Of a DNA stretch of 35,369 bases, positions 1-6,721 are shown one piece after another (positions within the stretch are counted from its first letter, which is position 1; every line of letters starts with the position of its first letter). The DNA comes from Nanobdellota archaeon. Its GTDB lineage: Archaea > Nanobdellota > Nanobdellia > Parvarchaeales > Parvarchaeaceae. Below the pieces are notes generated by a model, which saw only the letters and a program-made list of their open reading frames with translations, had not been told where the DNA came from and ran no database searches. A program made the position numbers and the translations under genes. The stretch spans positions 1 through 35,369 of the forward strand of contig JAJZWM010000006.1 of assembly GCA_021846665.1 (NCBI GenBank), in the 5' to 3' direction.

Positions 1-99
1 AGTTCAAATATACTTGGTAGTTCCATAAGTAGTTTTATAATAGCTATTGCGATTGTAATATCACTTTTAAGCCTAAAAAGTATATCTAAAAAATTATAA
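1..99 (+). CDS. C-terminal end of a membrane-anchored protein (5' partial)
   Basis: An open frame runs in from the left edge and stops at the TAA at 97-99, giving 32 residues. They form a Ser-rich stretch, one hydrophobic segment (about residues 12-25, SFIIAIAIVISLL) and a short basic tail (KSISKKL). This is the layout of a C-terminal membrane anchor on a protein exported to the cell surface, or of the last helix of a polytopic membrane protein. The family cannot be named from this fragment. The next gene has its own promoter, so this one probably ends its transcript here. Confidence 0.5.
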   Translation, partial: SSNILGSSISSFIIAIAIVISLLSLKSISKKL

Positions 100-138
100 A
101 ATCCTTCATTTCATAAGCAGGTTTCTGATTCATCTTCA

Positions 139-186
139 AAAAGTATTTATATTAGTAAAGATATAAGTAGTTATATCAGAGGTGAT
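139..186 (+). promoter_or_regulatory. Promoter, palindromic operator candidate and Shine-Dalgarno of the PadR operon
   Basis: A TATA-like box (AAGTATTTATATTAG, about 140-154) lies where a start site near 172 would be expected. Over that site is a perfect 7-bp inverted repeat, GATATAA (160-166) - GTAG - TTATATC (171-177). GAGGTGAT at 179-186, complementary to the 3' end of archaeal 16S rRNA, sits 5 nt before the ATG at 192. A repressor bound to the palindrome would block initiation. The PadR protein encoded second in this operon is the obvious candidate for autoregulation; that link is inferred. Confidence 0.6.
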
Positions 187-191
187 ATAAT

Positions 192-437
192 ATGAAAATG
201 AACAATGGTGGATGCGGCTGTGGCTGCGGAAACAGAGGAATGAGAGGAATGAGAGGAATGGGCAGGCACGGTATGATGAGAATGCAAGCTGGAGAACTTT
301 CCGAGAAAAGAGACTTGAAGGAAAACCTCGAAGAATATAAAGAGGAGCTGGAAGAGGAAATAAAATTTATCAATAAGAGGATAGAAGAAATTTCCGAAAA
401 TAGTTCTGATGAAAATAGCAACGAGGAAAGCAGTTGA
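192..437 (+). CDS. Small Cys/Gly/Met-rich protein with acidic coiled coil, partner of PadR regulator
   Basis: This 81-residue protein was not recognised with certainty. Residues 6-14 carry alternating Gly-Cys (GGCGCGCGN) with three cysteines, followed by Gly-Met-Arg repeats (RGMRGMRGMGRHGMMRM) rich in possible metal ligands (Cys, His, Met). Residues 33-70 are strongly charged and helical, with a heptad-like pattern typical of a coiled coil, and the tail is acidic. The overall plan recalls DUF5320-type small proteins. It has a strong Shine-Dalgarno and its stop overlaps the start of the PadR gene (TTGA), so the two are translationally coupled. A metal- or redox-responsive role is possible but unproven. 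Confidence 0.7.
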   Translation: MKMNNGGCGCGCGNRGMRGMRGMGRHGMMRMQAGELSEKRDLKENLEEYKEELEEEIKFINKRIEEISENSSDENSNEESS

Positions 438-805
438 ATATGAATGGCAGACGTTGCAGATGCGGGCCTTTTAATGTTGATATTATCCCAAAAGGCCTGC
501 TTCAGCCGTTTATACTTAGATTATTGGTGGAAAAGCCAATGCACGGCTTTGAGATAATGGAGCAAATATTTGAAAAGACAGATGGAATGTGGAGACCTGG
601 GCCTGCTGCAGTTTATCCGTCACTTGCGCAGCTGGAAAGCTCGGGCTATATAGAATCTGTTAGCAAAGAAAATCAGGGAGAAAAGACGAGAAAACAGTAC
701 AGGATAACAGAAAAAGGGAAAGAAGCAATAAAGGAATATGATAAAATGAGCGGAAATATAGAAGAAAATATAAATCATTTTATGCATTATCTAAAAAGGT
801 TTTAG
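434..805 (+). CDS. PadR-family transcriptional regulator
   Basis: This winged-helix repressor of 121-123 residues matches the PadR family. The N-terminal helix plus winged HTH spans about residues 18-95, with signature stretches KGLLQPFILRLLVEKPMHGF, YPSLAQLESSGYI and KQYRITEKGKEAI, followed by a short dimerisation helix. Two starts are possible: TTG at 434, giving a 4-nt TTGA overlap with the upstream stop, or ATG at 440. The extreme N-terminus carries two cysteines (RRCRCG), echoing the Cys-rich upstream partner; this is not a usual PadR feature. It probably binds the palindrome at 160-177 and controls its own operon. The ligand is unknown. Confidence 0.9.
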   Translation: MNMNGRRCRCGPFNVDIIPKGLLQPFILRLLVEKPMHGFEIMEQIFEKTDGMWRPGPAAVYPSLAQLESSGYIESVSKENQGEKTRKQYRITEKGKEAIKEYDKMSGNIEENINHFMHYLKRF

Positions 806-862
806 GTATTCTATCTGTTCACATTAAAAAGCTTATTAATTCTATGAATGACCTATAGATTT

Positions 863-3214
863 ATGGAAAATGAAGAAAAGTTAATTCTTTGGTTTAAAGA
901 CATAAAAAAAGAGGACGTTCCCAAGGTAGGCGGAAAGTCAGCAAATCTCGGTGAAATGACAAATTACATTGAAGTTCCCGTTCCTCCCGGATTTTCAACT
1001 ACATCTTATGCATTCAACAAGTTTCTCGATGAAAATAAAATAAGAGAAAAAATAGAGAATGCAGTAAAGAATATAAATGTAGAGAATGAAAGCGATCTTA
1101 AAAAGGCAAGCGAAGAAATAAAATCCGCTATAATAAATTCTGATTTACCAAAGGACCTTGTTTCTCAGTTATTAGACAGCTATCATAAGCTTGTCAAAGA
1201 GAGTAACGCGGAGTTTGTTGCAGTCAGGTCATCTGCAACTGCTGAGGATCTGCCGGATGCAAGTTTTGCGGGCCAACAGGATACATACCTGAATGTACAC
1301 GGCGATGATGAATTAATTGAAAAGGTAAAGGAATGCTACTCCAGTTTGTTCAATGAAAGAGCGATATACTATAGGGCAAAGAACAATATAGACACAAAGA
1401 CAGTTGCACTTGCAGTAGTTATACAAAAGCAGATATTTTCAATTGAATCTGGGGTTATGTTTACATTAGATGTTTCAAATGGAGATCAGTCAGTTATAGT
1501 TATAGAAGCAAGTTATGGTTTAGGAGAATACATTGTAGGTGGGATAGTAACCCCCGATCTTTTCTATATAGACAAGAAGACAATGCAGATAAAAAGAAAA
1601 GTAATAGAAAACAAGGACCGAAAGCTTGTAAGGCTAAAGGAAGGCGGAACAAAGGACGTTAAATTAAGTGATGAAGAGGCAAAGAAACAGTGTCTTGAAG
1701 ACGAAAAAGTTATAGAGCTTGCAGGATATGGTATGAAGATAGAGCAGCATTATAAGAGACCTATGGATATAGAATGGGCAAGAGACGAGGATGGCAAGCT
1801 TTACATTGTACAGGCAAGGCCTGAAACAGTATGGTCAAATAAAGACAAGATTAAAACCGCAGAAAATAAACAAGGTGTTATACTTTCTGGTTTACCTGCT
1901 TCTCCTGGGTTTGTTTCCGGGCCCGCACATGTTATACTTGATGTGAAAGATATTGACAAGTTCAAATCTGGAGAAATTTTGATAACCGTTATGACAAGCC
2001 CCGACTGGGTTCCCGCAATGAAAAAAGCAAAGGCAATAGTTACTGATGAGGGTGGGATAACCTCACATGCTGCCATAGTTTCAAGAGAGCTTGGAGTTCC
2101 ATGTATAGTAGGAACTGGAGGAAGAGGAAAGAAAGCAACGGATGTTATAAAGACCGGTGATATAATAACGGTGGATTCTAAGAACGGATTAGTTTACAAT
2201 GGAGAAATAAAAGTAGAAGAAGAGAAAGAAGAAAAAGGAAGTCAAACCGTTGTAAATGAAGGGATGGTAATAACTGGCACAAAGATACTTGTAAATCTGG
2301 GTGAACCTGATCTAGCAGAGAAGACTGCCAAACTGCATGCAGATGGTGTTGGATTAATGAGAGAGGAATTCATCTGGGCAAACATAGGTAAACATCCTCT
2401 TTATCTTATAAAACAAGGAAAGGCTGATTTTTTGGTTGATACGTTAGCAGACGGTATAAGAAAAGTTTGTGCTGCTTTTAATCCAAGGCCTGTAATCTTA
2501 AGATTCAGCGACTTCAAAACTGATGAATATGCTCATTTGGAAGGTGGTGAAGAATTTGAACCAAAGGAAAGTAGTCCTTTGTTAGGATGGAGGGGCTCTT
2601 CAAGATATTATGATCCAAAGTATAAGGATGCATTTGTATTGGAGTTAAAAGCCGTTAAAAAAGTAAGGGAAGAGTTTAGACTTAAGAATCTGCACGTAAT
2701 GGTTCCTTTTACAAGAACTGTGGAAGAACTTGAAAAAGTTCTGGAAATAATGAAAGAGAACGGTTTAGAAAGGAATGAGGACTTTAAGATATTTCTTATG
2801 GCAGAAATACCAAGCAATATAATACTTGCTGATAAGTTCAATAAGTACATTGATGGCTATTCTATAGGTTCAAATGACCTTACAATGCTTGTTTTGGGTG
2901 CAGACAGAAACAATGATACATTAAGCAGCATATACGATGAAAGAAATCTTGCAGTTTTGAGGATGATAAGATATTTGATAAAAGTAGCACATAGAGACGG
3001 CAAGACAGTTTCCATATGTGGGCAGGCTCCTTCCGAATACGATGAAATAGTTGATTTCTTAGTAAGATCAGACATAGACGATATATCAGTAAACCCAGAT
3101 ACTGTAGAGCATGTAAGGGAATTAGTTGCCTCGATAGAAAAGCGGGTTGAACTTGAAAAGGACCTTAACCAGAAAGATGAGCATATAAAGGACTGGGAAT
3201 TTCCGGTTTTATGA
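863..3214 (+). CDS. ppsA: Phosphoenolpyruvate synthase (pyruvate, water dikinase)
   Basis: The enzyme converts pyruvate, ATP and water to PEP, AMP and phosphate, feeding gluconeogenesis in the cytoplasm. It is full length for the family (783 residues from ATG 863; 788 from ATG 848). In order it has an ATP-grasp nucleotide-binding domain (VGGKSANLGEM near the start, later VAVRSSATAEDLPDASFAGQ), the phosphohistidine swivel domain with GGITSHAAIVSRELG (His about 402), and the PEP/pyruvate-binding TIM barrel ending in CGQAPSEYDE and VNPDTVEHV. I prefer ATG 863 because the TATA-like CTTATTAAT at 832-840 would start transcription near 862, leaving 848 outside the mRNA. The start MENEEKLILWF also fits the family. 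It stands alone between the PadR operon and the 7S RNA. Confidence 0.97.
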   Translation: MENEEKLILWFKDIKKEDVPKVGGKSANLGEMTNYIEVPVPPGFSTTSYAFNKFLDENKIREKIENAVKNINVENESDLKKASEEIKSAIINSDLPKDLVSQLLDSYHKLVKESNAEFVAVRSSATAEDLPDASFAGQQDTYLNVHGDDELIEKVKECYSSLFNERAIYYRAKNNIDTKTVALAVVIQKQIFSIESGVMFTLDVSNGDQSVIVIEASYGLGEYIVGGIVTPDLFYIDKKTMQIKRKVIENKDRKLVRLKEGGTKDVKLSDEEAKKQCLEDEKVIELAGYGMKIEQHYKRPMDIEWARDEDGKLYIVQARPETVWSNKDKIKTAENKQGVILSGLPASPGFVSGPAHVILDVKDIDKFKSGEILITVMTSPDWVPAMKKAKAIVTDEGGITSHAAIVSRELGVPCIVGTGGRGKKATDVIKTGDIITVDSKNGLVYNGEIKVEEEKEEKGSQTVVNEGMVITGTKILVNLGEPDLAEKTAKLHADGVGLMREEFIWANIGKHPLYLIKQGKADFLVDTLADGIRKVCAAFNPRPVILRFSDFKTDEYAHLEGGEEFEPKESSPLLGWRGSSRYYDPKYKDAFVLELKAVKKVREEFRLKNLHVMVPFTRTVEELEKVLEIMKENGLERNEDFKIFLMAEIPSNIILADKFNKYIDGYSIGSNDLTMLVLGADRNNDTLSSIYDERNLAVLRMIRYLIKVAHRDGKTVSICGQAPSEYDEIVDFLVRSDIDDISVNPDTVEHVRELVASIEKRVELEKDLNQKDEHIKDWEFPVL

Positions 3215-3235
3215 ACAGTATTTAGTTTATAAAAA

Positions 3236-3255
3236 AGAGATTCTCTCTACTTTTT
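3236..3255 (+). terminator. Candidate terminator after ppsA
   Basis: A short hairpin AGAGA-TTC-TCTCT (3236-3248) is followed by a T run (3251-3255), 21 nt after the ppsA stop. The stem is weak and archaeal terminators often need only the U-tract, so this is tentative. Confidence 0.35.
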
Positions 3256-3321
3256 AGCTTTTAAAGCGATTACACTATTACAATAGTTATTTGTTTTAGT
3301 TATGCTGTCTATTAGCGATAA

Positions 3322-3340
3322 TACCTATTTATTTTAATAA
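3322..3340 (+). promoter_or_regulatory. TATA-like promoter of the SRP 7S RNA
   Basis: CCTATTTATTTTAATAAAG is a good archaeal TATA/BRE-like region, centred about 25-28 nt before the expected 5' end of the 7S RNA near 3355. Confidence 0.5.
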
Positions 3341-3354
3341 AGATTAGCTAATAT

Positions 3355-3621
3355 CTGACAGGCTAGCCGGGGAGTTAGTCCCTCCCTGTATCACAAATGG
3401 ACTTTAGGTGAGGTGAAGCGTGGCTGAGGGATAGTAACTCTATACATGGTAACAAAGCTATCGTAGATTTACAGCCCTATAGGATGCTTTGGCCTAAAAA
3501 CCCAGCCAGGCCCGGAAGGGAGCAACTGTAATTAAGCTGAAGCGTGCTTGTAGGTAAACTGTAAGGAGAAAATGTTGTTACTCTCTATATGGATAGCTAT
3601 TTCGAAGCCATGGCCTGTCAT
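3355..3621 (+). ncRNA. ffs: Signal recognition particle 7S RNA
   Basis: This is the RNA scaffold of the SRP, which binds SRP54 and SRP19 and docks with FtsY; the FtsY gene is in this window at 18152. The diagnostic helix 8 is present: GCCAGGCCCGGAAGGGAGCA with a GGAA tetraloop at 3514-3517 and the 5'/3' asymmetric-loop sequences. The ends close by an 8-bp helix 1, TGACAGGC (3356-3363) with GCCTGTCA (3613-3620), the end-to-end pairing expected of archaeal 7S RNAs. The length, about 267 nt, is slightly short for archaea (near 300). T-rich sequence at 3627-3638 (CTTTAACTTTTATTT) is a likely terminator. Exact ends are uncertain by a few nucleotides. Confidence 0.93.
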
Positions 3622-3702
3622 CTGCTTTAACTTTTATTTAAAGCATCGAAGAGAATCTATAGCAATAACTTAAAATAGATTAGCTACTCTAATTTGTAAT
3701 AA

Positions 3703-3797
3703 GTCGGGGTGACCGAACGGTAAGGTGCATGCCTGCTATCCAGAAACGGAAAGCATGTTGGCGCAAGCCTTAATGGGTTCAACCCCCATCCCCGACG
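3703..3797 (+). tRNA. tRNA-Ser(GCT) with a 13-nt intron at position 37/38
   Basis: Acceptor GTCGGGG (3703-3709) pairs with CCCCGAC (3790-3796), and the discriminator is G3797. The D stem is ACC/GGT. The T arm is ATGGG-TTCAACC-CCCAT. A long variable arm (GGC-GCAA-GCC) marks a class II tRNA. Anticodon stem CATGC (3728-3732)/GCATG (3753-3757) encloses 20 nt instead of 7. Removing 3739-3751 leaves the loop CTGCTAA with anticodon GCT (3735-3737), reading AGC/AGU. The intron is at the canonical archaeal 37/38 site. A bulge-helix-bulge can be drawn with CTG/CGG pairing, but the fourth base pair is missing, so the motif is relaxed. A TATA-like stretch at about 3667-3683 precedes the gene. Confidence 0.94.
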
Positions 3798-3896
3798 TTT
3801 TGTTTCTAAATTATAAGTTTATTTTTGTTCTTTTGATATTTAAAATCGTTTTTATTATAAAGTTAAGTATATATTCTAATAATTTAACGTATTGAT

Positions 3897-4118
3897 ATGG
3901 AAAAGAAAGAAGATAATACGATTTATAACGCAATAACTGGAATAGCAAAGGTTATAAAGGATAACATGAATGAACAGAAAGAAAGACCTAGGAAAGTTTC
4001 AATAAACTTGGACAAGCTTGAGATAAATGTGTCAGGTTTGAAATATCCTGTAAAACTTTCTGCAAAAGTTGACCTTGATTTTTCTGGTAAAAATAAAGAA
4101 GAAAAACCACAGAAATAG
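3897..4118 (+). CDS. Small conserved-looking protein, paralogue of the next gene
   Basis: The function of this 73-residue protein is not recognised. After a helical, charged N-terminus (1-30), residues 33-63 form an alternating pattern suggesting several beta strands (KVSINLDKLEI, then YPVKLSAKVDLDFS), and the tail is Lys/Glu rich. This core aligns without gaps with residues 29-59 of the protein at 4206, with 15 of 31 identical. There is no membrane segment or cysteine. The TATA-like AGTATATATTCTAAT at 3866-3880 is about 25 nt before the ATG, suggesting a leaderless mRNA. It sits upstream of the uL16 gene, but its promoter is separate from that of its paralogue. Confidence 0.75.
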   Translation: MEKKEDNTIYNAITGIAKVIKDNMNEQKERPRKVSINLDKLEINVSGLKYPVKLSAKVDLDFSGKNKEEKPQK

Positions 4119-4205
4119 TAAAATTTTAAATTTTTTATTTACTATTGAAAGCCTTTACTTTAGTATATAAATATTTATAAAGGCTTGTAAGTATATAATA
4201 ATCCT

Positions 4206-4406
4206 ATGGGAAAGAATGATAATGAAAACAATAAATTGTTTAGTATGTTTCCACAGATGCTATTTGACGTGCTCGGGGGTAGAAACAAGAAGTTTTCATT
4301 CAATCTCGATAATTTTGAAATAAAACTACCAAATATAAAGGAACCTATAAAATTATCTGGTAAGATAACAATAGATCTTTCAAAACATAAGGAGGACAAA
4401 AACTAA
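4206..4406 (+). CDS. Small protein, paralogue of the preceding gene, co-transcribed with uL16
   Basis: This 66-residue protein of unknown function has core residues 29-59 (KFSFNLDNFEI, then EPIKLSGKITIDLS) that repeat the pattern of the 73-residue protein at 3897. Conserved positions include N-L-D, E-I, P-x-K-L-S-x-K and D-x-S. The N-terminus differs (LFSMFPQMLFDVLGG, amphipathic). A TATA-like element (TAGTATATAAATATTTATA, about 4160-4178) lies upstream. Its stop is one base before the start of the uL16 gene and its last codons contain that gene's Shine-Dalgarno, so it is in one transcript with a ribosomal protein. A ribosome- or chaperone-related role would be only guilt by association. Confidence 0.75.
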   Translation: MGKNDNENNKLFSMFPQMLFDVLGGRNKKFSFNLDNFEIKLPNIKEPIKLSGKITIDLSKHKEDKN

Positions 4407-4407
4407 T

Positions 4408-4923
4408 ATGGCAAAATTAAGACCGGGAAGATCCTATAAGGAATTGAAGTTGCCTTACACGAGGAAATCTAAGTACAAAACAAAAAGCTACATAAAGATT
4501 GCTCAAAGACCAAAAATAACACAGTACCATTCTGGTAATCCAAAAAAGGAATTTGACAGTATGGTTTTTCTTATTTCAGAGAAGTCATTGCAGTTAAGAG
4601 ACAATGCAATAGAATCTGCCAGGATAGTTGCTAACAAGTATCTTACCGACAGGATAACCGATCAAAATTTTCATATAGTTGTTGTGGCTTACCCACACCA
4701 GGTTCTTAGGGAACACAAGCTTGCTACTGGAGCAGGTGCCGATCGTTTTTCCTCTGGTATGCAGAAATCATTTGGGAAACCAATAGGGTTAGCGGCAAGG
4801 CTTTCTGCAGGAAAACGTATTTTTGAGATACATGTTGACAAGGCAAATCTTGCAGCTGCAAAAGATGCAGCATTTAAGATGAGCAAGAAATTAGGCATAC
4901 AAACAAGAGTTATAATAGCTTAA
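4408..4923 (+). CDS. rpl10e: Large-subunit ribosomal protein uL16 (archaeal L10e)
   Basis: This 171-residue protein is of normal length for archaeal uL16/L10e, a 50S protein near the A-site tRNA elbow and the 5S rRNA. Recognisable stretches are MAKLRPGRSYKELKLPYTRK at the N-terminus, the central VVAYPHQVLREHKLATGAGA and GADRFSSGMQKSFGKPIGLA, and the C-terminal AAFKMSKKLG. GGAGG at 4391-4395 inside the upstream gene precedes the ATG, and only one base separates the two genes, so translation is coupled. The gene is followed tail to tail by the adenosyltransferase gene with almost no spacer. Confidence 0.97.
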   Translation: MAKLRPGRSYKELKLPYTRKSKYKTKSYIKIAQRPKITQYHSGNPKKEFDSMVFLISEKSLQLRDNAIESARIVANKYLTDRITDQNFHIVVVAYPHQVLREHKLATGAGADRFSSGMQKSFGKPIGLAARLSAGKRIFEIHVDKANLAAAKDAAFKMSKKLGIQTRVIIA

Positions 4924-4925
4924 GT

Positions 4926-5450
4926 TTAAAAGAACTCTTCATTGAATCCATCTCTTTTATTTACGACTCTTGATAAAACAAATAAAAGAGAAGATAATCT
5001 ATTAAGATAAGCAATTATTTCTTTGTTTTCTAGTTTACATCTTATCGCAGATCTTTCAACCTTTCTAGCTATTGTTCTGCATATATTTATTATACACCCT
5101 AATTCACTCCCATTTGGATACAAAAATCTTATTATGTCTTTTGTTTCACCTGCGAATGAATCTATCTCATTTTCAAGTTCCTCTACATCTTTCCTGTTTA
5201 TATCCATTTTTTCTCTTTTTACAAGTTTAGAATAGCCTGAAGCGTATGCACTTATAATATATATTTTTCTTTCTACTTCTCTCATCGCTGTTTTTATGTC
5301 CTCATATTTTGTCTTCGATACAGCATATCCCACAAATGCATTAAGTTCATCTAAATTGCCTATTAAATTCATTACATTGTTATCCTTTTCTACTCGCTTG
5401 CCAGCAATGTCAGTTCTTCCGTTATCTCCTCTTCCGGAATAATATTTCAT
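4926..5450 (-). CDS. PduO-type ATP:cob(I)alamin adenosyltransferase
   Basis: This family transfers the 5'-deoxyadenosyl group of ATP to cob(I)alamin, making coenzyme B12. The 174-residue length is typical. The N-terminal ATP-binding motif YSGRGDNGRTDI (4-15), GNLDELNAFVGYA (31-43), the helix ICRTIARKVERSA (123-135) and LNRLSSLLFVLSR (149-161) follow the family. The fold is a five-helix trimer. The gene follows the winged-helix gene with a 4-nt ATGA overlap (5447-5450), so the two form one operon. No B12-synthesis gene, B12 transporter or B12-dependent enzyme is visible here, so the cofactor source and user are unknown. Confidence 0.9.
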   Translation of the reverse strand: MKYYSGRGDNGRTDIAGKRVEKDNNVMNLIGNLDELNAFVGYAVSKTKYEDIKTAMREVERKIYIISAYASGYSKLVKREKMDINRKDVEELENEIDSFAGETKDIIRFLYPNGSELGCIINICRTIARKVERSAIRCKLENKEIIAYLNRLSSLLFVLSRVVNKRDGFNEEFF

Positions 5451-5797
5451 TGTTGGTCAGAATCCTCCTTTAAACTGTCTGCGTTCTTTACAAGATAATA
5501 TTTTGCCTTTCTTCTTATTCCATCTATATAAACTCTAAATAAATCATATGAAAGCCTATAATAAACCGTTTTTCCTCTGTGTTCTGATACAAGTATTGTG
5601 TTAAACATAGGGGATATAAGGTTATAAAAGTGCTTTTTGCCGTTTTGTGAATTTATGTCTATATTAAGTGCGTTTGCCAATTCTTCTCTATTTATGCTTC
5701 CTTTTTCTCTTATTAAATTTATTATTTTTTCAGCTTCGGCATAAAGTTTCTTGCTTTTTGGATGTGTGCCATATATCATGACAAGGAGTTCTTCCAT
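5447..5797 (-). CDS. Winged-helix DNA-binding protein
   Basis: In this 116-residue protein, residues 20-75 read as a winged helix: helix KLYAEAEKIINLIREKG, the HTH NREELANALNIDINSQNGKKHF, and a wing LVSEHRGKTVYYRLSYDLF. This resembles ArsR/MarR-like archaeal regulators. No metal-binding cysteines are present (no Cys in the protein), so it is not a classic metal sensor. It is the first gene of a two-gene operon with the adenosyltransferase and may regulate it; that is inference from overlap alone. An alternative start at Met7 (MIYGTHPKSKK) cannot be excluded. Confidence 0.75.
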   Translation of the reverse strand: MEELLVMIYGTHPKSKKLYAEAEKIINLIREKGSINREELANALNIDINSQNGKKHFYNLISPMFNTILVSEHRGKTVYYRLSYDLFRVYIDGIRRKAKYYLVKNADSLKEDSDQQ

Positions 5798-5867
5798 ATT
5801 ATTATTAGTTATTTGATTTATTTATTGATGTGTGCTTTTATTTATATTATAATTTCTTCCAATTAAA

Positions 5868-6521
5868 ATGGTATTTGATGCAATAGCTATCTTCAAAAAG
5901 AGTTTTATTCTACTTTTTACAGATCCATTACTTTTTGCACTAGCTATTATATATGCAGTTATCTACATTGTATTTGCAGTGTATTCTTATTATTCTATTA
6001 AAATTCCAAATATAAGCAGCGTAAATATAAATCCAATTACCGTTTATTACCTCCTAATTTATATAGTGTTAATCTTTCTTGTAACTACATTCATAAGCGG
6101 TATTGTATTTGTGAGAGTGGCAGGAAAAAAGAAAAATTTTCATGGCATAATAACAAAGGCAGTAAAAAGATACCCAGCTTTACTTGCAACTTCCTTTTTA
6201 ACTTCAATTATAATAGCTTTAGGTCTTATTGCATTTATCATACCTGGGATTTATCTTACTTTCAAATTAATTCTTTCACCAGTCTCAGCAGTGGTAGAAG
6301 ATAAGAGTCCTGTTGATGCGATTAAAAGAAGCTGGAATATTACATTTGGTAATTGGTGGTATATGTTTGCATTGTTTGTTCTTTTCTTTATAGTTTTATT
6401 AATAATTAGCTTTTTGCCGTATGTTTCATATTTCTTTTCATTTGTATTGGTTATAAGTTATCCTCTCGTTTTCATAGCTCTTTCAACTATACATAAAGCG
6501 AATAAGAAAAAGGCAATATAA
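5868..6521 (+). CDS. Polytopic membrane protein, GPDPase-membrane-domain-like
   Basis: This 217-residue protein has about five membrane segments (near 20-40, 58-82, 105-133, 163-183, 187-208). The segment IIPGIYLTFKLILSP followed by VEDKSPVDAIKRSWNIT and GNWW is characteristic of the DUF7847/glycerophosphodiesterase membrane-domain-like superfamily, whose biochemical function is unknown. It is probably in the cytoplasmic membrane. TTTATTTATATTATAAT at 5839-5855 places the transcription start about at the ATG, so the mRNA is probably leaderless. It is divergent from the winged-helix/adenosyltransferase operon, and the two promoters share 70 bp. Confidence 0.75.
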   Translation: MVFDAIAIFKKSFILLFTDPLLFALAIIYAVIYIVFAVYSYYSIKIPNISSVNINPITVYYLLIYIVLIFLVTTFISGIVFVRVAGKKKNFHGIITKAVKRYPALLATSFLTSIIIALGLIAFIIPGIYLTFKLILSPVSAVVEDKSPVDAIKRSWNITFGNWWYMFALFVLFFIVLLIISFLPYVSYFFSFVLVISYPLVFIALSTIHKANKKKAI

Positions 6522-6721
6522 TTAATTTTTTGGTAAATTATATCATATCTAAATATTAATATGAGAAATAATTGTTGTTCTAAGATATAGCAAAAAATAT
6601 TGAAATATATTATAATAAGGTATAAAAAGAAATTTGAAATTTGAAAAGTATATTTTGATATTTTAGTTGGTGTATAAGAAAATATTAAACTTCTTAAGTT
6701 GCTTTCTTAGCTTTAAAATAA

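Noticed and set aside
6522-6721. A small RNA or remnant gene in the 200-bp gap between the membrane protein and galT
   Set aside because: No stable hairpin, box motif or protein-like frame was found; the sequence is simply AT-rich.
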